From positions 1-7,022 of the forward strand of contig JADFXA010000115.1 in the NCBI GenBank assembly GCA_015233755.1: DNA of 7,022 bases, read 5' to 3'. The position numbers and the translations under genes are program-made. Under the pieces are notes generated by a model. The model searched no databases, was not told the DNA's origin, and saw nothing but the letters and a program-made list of their open reading frames with translations. This document shows, piece after piece, positions 1 to 5,759 of the stretch (positions are counted from its first letter, which is position 1; every line of letters starts with the position of its first letter). The stretch comes from Desulfamplus sp. GTDB lineage: Bacteria > Desulfobacterota > Desulfobacteria > Desulfobacterales > Desulfobacteraceae.

Positions 1-68
1 TCCATCATACCTTCATCATGTAGTGGTTGTAAGTTTGGGTGAATGTCAAAATAGTTGTCGCCTGAGCC
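1..68 (-). other. Left-edge segment with no supported gene
   Basis: Downstream of the GGDEF remnant's TAA, the same minus-strand frame stays open to the edge (22 codons). It has no start codon except two ATGs at the very edge (8-3), preceded by AAGG. This could be the start of a further gene or chance. The A/T-rich near-palindrome at the stop codon (71-88) is too weak to call a terminator. Confidence 0.3.
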
Positions 69-410
69 TTAAAAAAAGATGATCTTTTTGCTGCCCCTTT
101 TTTCATAATGATCAGCAATAACCGTGCGATTTCTGCCTTTAGCTTTGGCTTGATATAAGGCGTTATCCGCTTGTTTTACGAATCCTTGAATATCGTCTGA
201 TGGGTGCAGTTCGTATATGCCTAAACTCAGTGTTAGTAGAACAGATGCACCTTCGATGACAAATGAATGTGAACTGAATTGCTGCCGGATACGTTTAGCT
301 ACTATCAATCCGTCTTTCACAGTTGTATTTGTCAGAATTATAGCAAACTCTTTTTCTTCTGGTGAAACAGGCTTTTTGAGGATGTTTTGGAGGAAAAAAT
401 AGTTCTTCAC
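69..410 (-). CDS. C-terminal half of a GGDEF (diguanylate cyclase-type) domain, probably a degenerate remnant
   Basis: GGDEF domains make cyclic di-GMP and are about 160 residues long. This 113-residue ORF holds only the second half. EFAIILTNT (21-29) aligns with the strand that starts at the GGDEF motif. LTLSLGI (59-65) is the VTVSIGI-type strand, and ADNALYQAKAKGRNRTVI (81-98) is the classic C-terminal block. At the active site the GG(D/E)EF motif reads EEKEF, with the two glycines and the metal-binding acid lost. The upstream half with the FKxxND metal and substrate residues is missing; no frame upstream encodes it, and that DNA is the 104-residue gene. The GTG start overlaps the preceding stop (GTGA) but has no clear ribosome site, so any translation would depend on coupling. 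Catalysis is very unlikely. It may be a pseudogene left by an internal deletion, or a small protein that kept the fold's C-terminal part. Confidence 0.6.
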   Translation of the reverse strand: MKNYFFLQNILKKPVSPEEKEFAIILTNTTVKDGLIVAKRIRQQFSSHSFVIEGASVLLTLSLGIYELHPSDDIQGFVKQADNALYQAKAKGRNRTVIADHYEKRGSKKIIFF

Positions 411-721
411 GCCACTGTATTAAGAATATTTCCTGGCAGATCAGGATCACTGTTTTTGGGCTTGATTCTATTTTTATGTTGCTCTTTTTTTCTTTTTGCG
501 ATTCTATTTTGCTCTTCTCTCTTTTTCTCCCTTGCATCAACATTGACCTTTCCAGATGTGTCTGAAGAGAGAACTGTAGTCTGTTCAACATTTTCTCTTA
601 CGAGTTGTTGTGTCTGGAGATGTCCTGGGTCTGGTTGAATAGGTTTAAGATTATGAGTTGCATCATGTGCAAGGTTAGATTGCTGGATTACATGGGCATG
701 AGCTGCTGGTATTGTTGTCAT
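407..721 (-). CDS. Small hydrophilic protein of unknown function in a flagellar cluster
   Basis: I do not recognise a named family in this 104-residue protein. The first half is rich in His, Gln and Asn (for example HAHVIQQSNLAHDATHN, 8-24). Residues about 62-90 are highly charged and predicted helical or coiled (DAREKKREEQNRIAKRKKEQ and onward). The protein ends in a short hydrophobic tail, GNILNTVA. There is no signal peptide or membrane helix, so it is probably cytoplasmic. The start is well supported: AAGGGG lies 6 nt upstream of the ATG, and the gene begins 53 nt after the FliL-like gene. Its stop overlaps the next start (GTGA). Being last but one in a flagellar operon, it may be a flagellar accessory factor, but that is inferred from position only. 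The charged composition is coding-like, and no overlapping frame gives a better protein. Confidence 0.7.
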   Translation of the reverse strand: MTTIPAAHAHVIQQSNLAHDATHNLKPIQPDPGHLQTQQLVRENVEQTTVLSSDTSGKVNVDAREKKREEQNRIAKRKKEQHKNRIKPKNSDPDLPGNILNTVA

Positions 722-774
722 GTTCTACCCCTTAATATGTTTTAACTATATAAGTTTGATGTAGCTTTTTATAT

Positions 775-2655
775 CTATCCTGTTTTGAAATTTACGAAAA
801 TAATCTTACTAAATTTTACATCAGGTAAAGCCTGATTTAAAGCATTTTTAACAATCTCAAGAAGTTCGCTCTCTGTCAACTTATCTCCTTTATCTGATTT
901 AAGGGCATTGCTAATTGCGTCATAGATCACGCCTCTGTAGTAAGGCAATTTGTTGCTTATAGCATCAAAATCTGATGAATGTGAATATTCAATTGAAACA
1001 TCTAAAGAGATATATGTAATACCATCATTTCTTTGCGGCGTAAAAATAACAAAATTTTCAATATTAAGAGTTCCTGGAGTCAACTCTTGAGCCTCCTTTA
1101 TATTCATCTCAGGAGCTTCATTTTCAACAGGCACATTCTCTTCAACTTGAACCTTTGGCTTTGGTTGAGATGGGTGGAGAAGTTCATCTACCTTCTTTTT
1201 AAAAAACATGAAATATAGACCAGCTACAGAACCAGCGATAAGGGTTAAAATTAACAATATTATGATAATAATCTTAAGAAGAGATCTTTTTTTCTTAGGT
1301 TTATCCTCTGCAATCTCCATAAGATCAGAAAGCTGCCTAACCGTGCCATCAGCAAGAGTTTTTTTAGGCTCATCTGATTCTTCAAGAACAACTTGTGCAT
1401 TATCATCTTCAGGAAGACCGCTTGCAATATTCTGGACAGAGACAGAATTCCTTTTAAGGTCTTCGTCCATCTCCATATCTGCCAAAATATCTTCATCTTC
1501 TTCATCTGAGCCAGCAAGAAGAGCATCAATATCATCTTGAGATATAATGTTTCTTACATTATCATCGCCGCCGCCAGCAGCAGCTTGCCGCCCTTGAGTT
1601 GCTTCATCACTATCATTAATATTTTGACTGCCATCAGATGCCAGCTCATCACTATCTTTTAGAAATCCATCAATATCATCTTGAGAAATTTCATTAAGCA
1701 GATCGTCCATATCTGCTGTGTCAGTACTATTAAGCAGATTATCCAAATCATTGCTTGCGATATCATCAACATCAAAATCTTGGTCATCTTCTGAAAGATT
1801 TACTTTAAAATCATCAGCTGACGGTGGTTTTTTTCGAGCTTTTAATATCTCACCATCATCTGTATCATCAAGGTTTTGGCTTAATAGATTATCAATTGTC
1901 TCTTGAGTTATAAGACAATTTTGAATATCCCACGCTTCAGATGGATCAATAATCTCTTCATCAGATATAGAGTTTTTTTCTGTAATATCTTCTTCTATGG
2001 CTGATGACGCAATACTACTATCAAGTTCATCAAGTCCAAGCGAGTCTAAATTCAAATCTGACGATAAGCCAGACTCTAAATCTGGCATATCGTCAGTAGC
2101 CATGAGTTTATCAATATCATCTTGAGAGATAAGATCAAACGCCCCAGAATCTTCCTCTTTTACCTCGCTATTATCTTTAATAATAGCAGTATCAGATTGA
2201 TCAGAAGATTGTGAATTTAGCATTCTGTCAATATCATCTTGAGAGAGCTCTCCAAGATCGTCATCTTCATCATCATCTTCTTTTTCTTCTTCAAGTGCTG
2301 ACTCTTCAAATAAGGCTTTATCATCAATTTCAGAAGATGGTGTTGAATTTTTATCAGGTTCGTCAGAAACTAATGTTGCATTTAAAAGTCGATCAATATC
2401 GTCCTGAGATAATTCTCCTGCAATATCATTAATAATGTCATCTTCTTTATTAACAATACTCTCTTCAGCTTTTTCAAGTGGTTGGGCATTGAGGAGTTTA
2501 TCGATATCGTCCTGAGATAATTCTCCTGGCATATCATTAATAGCGTCATCTTCGCTATTAATGATACTCTCTTCAGCTTCTTCAAGTGATTGAGCGTTGA
2601 GGAGTTTATCAATATCTTCCTGAGAGAACAGGACCTCGTCATCAGAAGGGGACAT
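775..2655 (-). CDS. FliL-like single-pass membrane protein with a long cytoplasmic tail of repeated FliM-N-type (CheY-binding) motifs
   Basis: This 626-residue protein has three parts. Residues 1-452 are very acidic and probably disordered, and carry copies of S-Q-D-D-I-D-x-L-L-N-A starting at 11, 47, 83, 138, 177, 250, 324 and 372, plus a weak one at 301. KPKKKR (452-457), a hydrophobic helix (458-485) and KKK (486-488) then form one membrane segment with the N-terminus inside by the positive-inside rule. About 528-626 resembles the FliL periplasmic domain: a hydrophobic strand (IENFVIF), YISLDVSIEY, LPYYRGVIYDAI and a final KIIFVNF strand. FliL is normally about 150-180 residues with a short tail. 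The repeated motif matches the FliM N-terminus, which binds CheY-P. It follows fliA by 79 nt; AAGG lies 7 nt before the ATG. The FliL match is by eye. Function is inferred: stator-associated protein recruiting CheY or a similar partner. I give no symbol because the architecture is not standard FliL. Confidence 0.8.
   Translation of the reverse strand: MSPSDDEVLFSQEDIDKLLNAQSLEEAEESIINSEDDAINDMPGELSQDDIDKLLNAQPLEKAEESIVNKEDDIINDIAGELSQDDIDRLLNATLVSDEPDKNSTPSSEIDDKALFEESALEEEKEDDDEDDDLGELSQDDIDRMLNSQSSDQSDTAIIKDNSEVKEEDSGAFDLISQDDIDKLMATDDMPDLESGLSSDLNLDSLGLDELDSSIASSAIEEDITEKNSISDEEIIDPSEAWDIQNCLITQETIDNLLSQNLDDTDDGEILKARKKPPSADDFKVNLSEDDQDFDVDDIASNDLDNLLNSTDTADMDDLLNEISQDDIDGFLKDSDELASDGSQNINDSDEATQGRQAAAGGGDDNVRNIISQDDIDALLAGSDEEDEDILADMEMDEDLKRNSVSVQNIASGLPEDDNAQVVLEESDEPKKTLADGTVRQLSDLMEIAEDKPKKKRSLLKIIIIILLILTLIAGSVAGLYFMFFKKKVDELLHPSQPKPKVQVEENVPVENEAPEMNIKEAQELTPGTLNIENFVIFTPQRNDGITYISLDVSIEYSHSSDFDAISNKLPYYRGVIYDAISNALKSDKGDKLTESELLEIVKNALNQALPDVKFSKIIFVNFKTG
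1510..2625 (-). repeat. Dispersed array of SQDDIDxLL motifs (FliM-N-like) within the FliL-like gene
   Basis: Protein-level copies, by residue start: 11 SQEDIDKLLNA, 47 SQDDIDKLLNA, 83 SQDDIDRLLNA, 138 SQDDIDRMLNS, 177 SQDDIDKLMAT, 250 TQETIDNLLSQ, 301 SNDLDNLLNS (degenerate), 324 SQDDIDGFLKD and 372 SQDDIDALLAG. Their nucleotide positions are 2593-2625, 2485-2517, 2377-2409, 2212-2244, 2095-2127, 1876-1908, 1726-1755, 1654-1686 and 1510-1542. Spacing is 36, 36, 55, 39, 73, 51, 23 and 48 residues. The known reference motif is the FliM N-terminal LSQxEIDALL segment. Confidence 0.9.
2377..2625 (-). repeat. 108-bp (36-codon) tandem repeat, two full units plus a partial third
   Basis: The first three motif copies are exactly 108 bp apart. 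The spacer between them is also repeated: residues 22-46 and 58-82 share LEEAEESIINSEDD/LEKAEESIVNKEDD and the ending GEL. At DNA level the plus-strand string gtcctgagataattctcctg occurs at 2401 and again at 2509, and much of the rest of the unit is also near-identical. This indicates recent in-frame tandem duplication, in contrast to the diverged later copies. Confidence 0.9.
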
Positions 2656-2689
2656 TTGAGAACCTTTTTTGGATCAACATTAAACAATA

Positions 2690-2729
2690 TAAATAGTTTT
2701 TATGGGATTAATTTTCAAAGTAAACTTTA
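2690..2729 (-). promoter_or_regulatory. Possible promoter ahead of the FliL-like gene (sigma-28-like or weak sigma-70)
   Basis: The 79-nt gap after fliA contains TAAAGTTT (2729-2722), identical to the enterobacterial sigma-28 -35 consensus. TCCCATAA (2707-2700) follows and matches 6 of 8 bases of the -10 consensus GCCGATAA. Their spacing is 14 nt instead of the usual 11, which is a real weakness. An alternative is TTGAAA (2718-2713) with TATTTA (2695-2690) at 17 nt, a poor sigma-70 match. AT-rich DNA produces such matches by chance. Confidence 0.2.
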
Positions 2730-2734
2730 TGGAA

Positions 2735-3472
2735 TCAATCTTTGAAATGTTCTTTAAGTTTTGATTTTAGTTTATTTAAAATAGTAGTGTGAATTTGACA
2801 TATTCTTGATTCAGTAAGATTTAGAACTTCTCCTATCTCTTTTAAGGTTAGCTCTTCATAATAGTAGAGGGATACAACTAACCGCTCTTTCTCGTTGAGT
2901 TTACTTATAGCATCAGCAAGCAAAGATTTTATCTGAGCTCTATCAAACTCCTCAAAAGGAGTATCTTTAACTTTTAAACTTGATAGAAACCTTGTTTCAG
3001 ATGATGTCTCATTGTTTTTTGTCTTTAGGAATGTATCCATACTAAGTATTGTCGCACCATGAATCTGGGTGAGAATATCGTTATACTCATCTATGGTTAC
3101 GCCTAATTCTGCGGCAATCTCCTCGTCAGAAGGAGTTACCCCCTTAATCTCCTCAAGATTTTTAGTGGCAGCAGCAAGGTCTTGAATTTTTTTGCGAATT
3201 GAACGTGAGTATCTATCCATGCTTCTAAGTTCATCAAGGATTGCCCCTCTGATCCTATATTGAGCATATGTTTTTAAGGTTACATGCTTCTCTGGATCAA
3301 ACTTATCTACAGCATCAATAAGACCTAATGAACCAGCACTTATAAGTTCATCAAAAAGAACACTTGAAGGAAGTCTGCGGGCAAATCCTGATGCAATTTG
3401 TTTGACTAAAAAAGCATATTCAACGATTCTTGCTTCACGCCATGAAGGGTCTTTAAGAGCATTTTGTTTCAA
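2735..3472 (-). CDS. fliA: RNA polymerase sigma factor for flagellar operon, sigma-28 (FliA/WhiG family)
   Basis: FliA directs RNA polymerase to late flagellar and chemotaxis promoters and is normally held by the anti-sigma factor FlgM, which is not in this window. The product has 245 residues, close to the usual 235-260. Region 2 spans about 15-90, with DELISAGSLGLIDAVDKFDP (41-60) and the promoter-opening segment TYAQYRIRGAILDELRSMD (68-86). Region 3 covers about 90-140. Region 4 covers about 180-240, with KLNEKERLVVSLYYYEELTL (191-210) and a helix-turn-helix at about 208-235 (LKEIGEVLNLTESRICQIHT). All key blocks are intact. The start must be TTG, as the flhG stop lies in frame only 15 nt upstream. 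TTG usually initiates less efficiently, which may keep FliA levels low (inference). The position after flhG is typical for the family. Confidence 0.95.
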   Translation of the reverse strand: MKQNALKDPSWREARIVEYAFLVKQIASGFARRLPSSVLFDELISAGSLGLIDAVDKFDPEKHVTLKTYAQYRIRGAILDELRSMDRYSRSIRKKIQDLAAATKNLEEIKGVTPSDEEIAAELGVTIDEYNDILTQIHGATILSMDTFLKTKNNETSSETRFLSSLKVKDTPFEEFDRAQIKSLLADAISKLNEKERLVVSLYYYEELTLKEIGEVLNLTESRICQIHTTILNKLKSKLKEHFKD

Positions 3473-3479
3473 TTCACTG

Positions 3480-3484
3480 CTTCC
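3480..3484 (-). promoter_or_regulatory. Ribosome-binding site of fliA (GGAAG), supporting a TTG start
   Basis: GGAAG sits 7 nt upstream of the TTG at 3472. The frame is closed just upstream by the flhG stop codon itself. No ATG or GTG occurs in frame before sigma region 2, so this site and the TTG codon fix the start. Confidence 0.7.
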
Positions 3485-3490
3485 ATTTTT

Positions 3491-4387
3491 TTAATTCACT
3501 GCGTCTAAAATTCTTTTCATAAAAAATTTGATATTCCCATCTGAAGATGCTCTGATTGGTGAATCTGCTATTTTACGGGCAATCTCTTTAATTGCCATAG
3601 CAGAAGCAGAGTCAGGTGCATAATCCATAACAGTGCTTCTGTTTAAAACAGCTTTTTGAAGTTTTGGGTCAGATGGAATATTGCCAAGATATTCCAAAAC
3701 AACATTTTTAAGAAAACGACCAATTGCATTATCAAGAGTTGCATAAACAGATTTTGCATCTTTTTTTGAATCTACCACATTGACCAATAGTTTAAAATAC
3801 TTTGTTCCATATTCCTGAGACATAACTTTCATCAAGGCATAAGCATCTGTAATAGAGGTTGGTTCCCGCGTTGCAATAACAATACACTCATCAGCAGCGG
3901 AGTTAAAATATAAAACATTGGAAGATATTCCAGCACCAGTGTCAAGTAGGATAATATCTGCCATATTTTCAAGGGTTTCAAACTCTGTGAGAAGATTTAG
4001 TTTTTCTCCGTTTGTTAATTGAGTGAGATTGGCAAAACCTGAGCCGCCAGCAATTATATGGACACCATGTTTAGTTGTTACCATAACTTCATGTAGAGTT
4101 CTCTCTCCATTTATGACATGGCTTATATTATATTTGGGGCGAAGATTGAATATAATATCAATATTTGCAAGCCCGACATCTGCATCAACAATAACGACTC
4201 TTTTTCCAAGTGCATTTAATGCAATAGCAAGGTTTCCAACCATATTTGTTTTACCCACCCCACCTTTGCCACTGGTAACAGATATGACTCTTGGAACTCT
4301 CCGACTGCTGCCTGCAAGAACAGAAGGTGAGATTCTTGATAAAGAATCTGTCTTAACAATATTTCTTAATCCACTTGCCTGATCCAC
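3491..4387 (-). CDS. flhG: FlhG (MinD/ParA-type ATPase, flagellar number regulator)
   Basis: FlhG (also FleN/YlxH) is a membrane-binding, MinD-like ATPase that restricts flagellar number and stimulates the FlhF GTPase. The 298-residue protein begins DQASGLR (2-8), matching the DQAxxLR activator motif known to act on FlhF. The deviant Walker A SGKGGVGKTN is at 39-48, the signature VVIVDADVGLANID at 64-77 and the Walker B region IILLDTGAGI at 145-154. The C-terminus, about 284-297 (NIKFFMKRILDAV), is an amphipathic helix like the MinD membrane-targeting sequence. Length and motif order are normal, so the protein looks intact. The start is GTG with a good ribosome site. It lies between flhF, its known partner, and fliA, with only 18 nt to the latter, so co-transcription is likely. 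MinD proper is unlikely because of the N-terminal motif and the context. Confidence 0.95.
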   Translation of the reverse strand: MDQASGLRNIVKTDSLSRISPSVLAGSSRRVPRVISVTSGKGGVGKTNMVGNLAIALNALGKRVVIVDADVGLANIDIIFNLRPKYNISHVINGERTLHEVMVTTKHGVHIIAGGSGFANLTQLTNGEKLNLLTEFETLENMADIILLDTGAGISSNVLYFNSAADECIVIATREPTSITDAYALMKVMSQEYGTKYFKLLVNVVDSKKDAKSVYATLDNAIGRFLKNVVLEYLGNIPSDPKLQKAVLNRSTVMDYAPDSASAMAIKEIARKIADSPIRASSDGNIKFFMKRILDAVN

Positions 4388-4493
4388 TTTATTATCTCCT
4401 ATATATCGCTCTCTTCTGCCCTATTCTTAATCTGATTGCCCCTTTATTGCTCTTGTAAAACAGAGATAATTTTGCATTACCATCTACGCTTCA
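4388..4493 (-). other. flhF-flhG intergenic gap (106 nt), no clear signal
   Basis: This is the longest non-coding gap inside the cluster; the other junctions overlap or are 18-79 nt. I looked on the minus strand for sigma-70, sigma-54 (GG-N10-GC) and sigma-28 promoter patterns and for a hairpin with a T-run, and found none convincing. The only clear element is the flhG ribosome-binding site at its 3' end. An internal promoter cannot be excluded by eye. Confidence 0.5.
4396..4400 (-). promoter_or_regulatory. Ribosome-binding site of flhG (AGGAG)
   Basis: AGGAG lies 8 nt upstream of the GTG at 4387. It supports that non-ATG start, which also places the conserved DQAxxLR motif directly after the initiator residue, as in other FlhG proteins. 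Confidence 0.8.
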
Positions 4494-5759
4494 CTACGAT
4501 GTTCCACTTTGTTCTGATCCTAACATTATACTTAAAAGGTCTCTTGTATCTGGAATAATCAAATCTTCTGGCACTCGCTGTCCATTAGTAATGATAGATA
4601 CTGGAAGCTGTAAATCACTTATCTGATCAAATATTTTTCCACATCTCTTAGTTTCATCAATTTTTGTAAATACATAAGTTTCAGGATTTAATTTAGAAAA
4701 AGAGTTGACAGCCTCTCTCATATCTAAGAAACCCGTTGTTACACTCAAAACTAAGTGGACAGAGATTTTATAATCTCCTTTAGTAACATCAGAGAACTCT
4801 TTCATTCTTGCACTATCTGAATGGCTATGACCAGCAGTGTCAATAAGAACTACATCCATGCTACTCATCTTTTTTAAGGCACGAATGAAATCCTCTTGGT
4901 TAAATGCAGCAATACACAAAAGCCCCATTATAGAGGCATAAGCCTTGAGCTGTTCAAAAGCTCCTATACGATAATTATCAATTGAGATTAGCCCAACACG
5001 TTTTTTTCTCTTTATGCTTAAATCTGCTGCAAGTTTTGCAATTGTTGTGGTTTTGCCAACACCTGTAGGTCCAACAAAAGCAGCAATATGAGGCATACCA
5101 GAGTCAATTGGTCTTGCAAAAATATCTCTTGTGTGAATATCTTTCATGCACTCTTTAATTACATGCTTCTTTAGTGGTTGAACAATTCCTCTGTGTCTTG
5201 CAATATCACTCTCCATAGCAATTGATGCGCGCTGTAAAACAAGATGTGCTCGTTTCTCTGAGATTCCTGCTCTAAGAAGAGATGCTAAAATACCAGCAGA
5301 CTCTGTGTGGTTAGAGAGAATAGATTCCATTCCACTTCCAAAACCAACAAGTGATATTAAATCTTTAATATTGCTCAATTCATCAATTATAGCAGCATCA
5401 GATAAAGAGGTTTCATTAAAGTTAGGTGAAGAGTCAAAATTTGATTGATCAGAAAAAGGGTCAAGATTAGAGATTGAAGATGCATTATCATTCAATATTT
5501 CATCAGAATTTGCAGCTCTACGTGATAGTTGCTCACTTATTTTTGCAAATTTTGAGAGTTGGTCAATGCTGTTTGTAGGTGTTTGAGCAACTTTTGGAGC
5601 TGCTTCAACTTCAAACATATCTTGCGAATATGGGTCTCTTGGACTTTTAGGAACCCTTCTTGTAGCAAGAATTAAGGCATCAGCTCCAAGTTCTTCCTTT
5701 ATATCTGCAAGAGCCTTTTGAATACTACGGGCTTTATAAATCTTGCTATTAGTGTTCAT
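4494..5759 (-). CDS. flhF: Flagellar biosynthesis GTPase FlhF (SRP family)
   Basis: FlhF is an SRP-type GTPase that sets the site, and with FlhG the number, of flagella, mostly at the cell pole. Its 421 residues have the usual layout. An N-terminal basic/variable region (about 1-120) includes a Ser/Asn/Asp-rich linker. A helical N domain spans about 121-220, and the NG GTPase domain runs from 222 to the end. Visible motifs are G1 GPTGVGKTTT (230-239), G2 DNYRIGAFEQL (261-271), G3 DTAGHSHSD (307-315), G4 TKID (365-368) and the closing loop TNGQRVPEDL (391-400). The His at 311 is odd, because DTAGR is the usual SRP-GTPase sequence there. The ATG overlaps the flhA TGA (ATGA), with an AAGGTGA-type ribosome site about 10 nt upstream inside flhA. 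Identification rests on the motifs plus the flhA/flhG neighbours. Confidence 0.95.
   Translation of the reverse strand: MNTNSKIYKARSIQKALADIKEELGADALILATRRVPKSPRDPYSQDMFEVEAAPKVAQTPTNSIDQLSKFAKISEQLSRRAANSDEILNDNASSISNLDPFSDQSNFDSSPNFNETSLSDAAIIDELSNIKDLISLVGFGSGMESILSNHTESAGILASLLRAGISEKRAHLVLQRASIAMESDIARHRGIVQPLKKHVIKECMKDIHTRDIFARPIDSGMPHIAAFVGPTGVGKTTTIAKLAADLSIKRKKRVGLISIDNYRIGAFEQLKAYASIMGLLCIAAFNQEDFIRALKKMSSMDVVLIDTAGHSHSDSARMKEFSDVTKGDYKISVHLVLSVTTGFLDMREAVNSFSKLNPETYVFTKIDETKRCGKIFDQISDLQLPVSIITNGQRVPEDLIIPDTRDLLSIMLGSEQSGTS

Noticed and set aside
71..88. A/T near-palindrome at the end of the GGDEF remnant as an intrinsic terminator
   Set aside because: The stem is almost all A-T pairs with a 3-nt loop and lies within the coding end. 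No GC-rich stem is seen.
295..591. Minus-strand 98-residue ORF possibly carrying the missing N-terminal half of the GGDEF domain
   Set aside because: It lacks the FKxxND and GxxxGD hallmarks of that half and overlaps the better-supported 104-residue gene in another frame. A simple frameshift does not restore a whole GGDEF domain.
1208..1540. Plus-strand 110-residue ORF opposite the FliL-like gene
   Set aside because: It is antisense to a well-supported gene. Its Ser/Arg-rich composition is what results from the complement of acidic codons. The plus-strand ORFs at 1033-1218, 1718-1906 and 2211-2432 are rejected for the same reason.
1510..2625. Regular repeats as a CRISPR array
   Set aside because: The repeats are conserved at protein level, in one reading frame, with spacing mostly irregular and coding spacers. 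They are protein motifs.
2382..2687. Same-strand 101-residue ORF overlapping the start of the FliL-like gene
   Set aside because: It is an out-of-frame reading of the 108-bp tandem repeat, so its own apparent repeats are a by-product. It has no better ribosome site than the main gene and no recognisable domain.
4023..4382. Plus-strand 119-residue ORF opposite flhG
   Set aside because: flhG is intact with all its motifs. The antisense product has no recognisable features.
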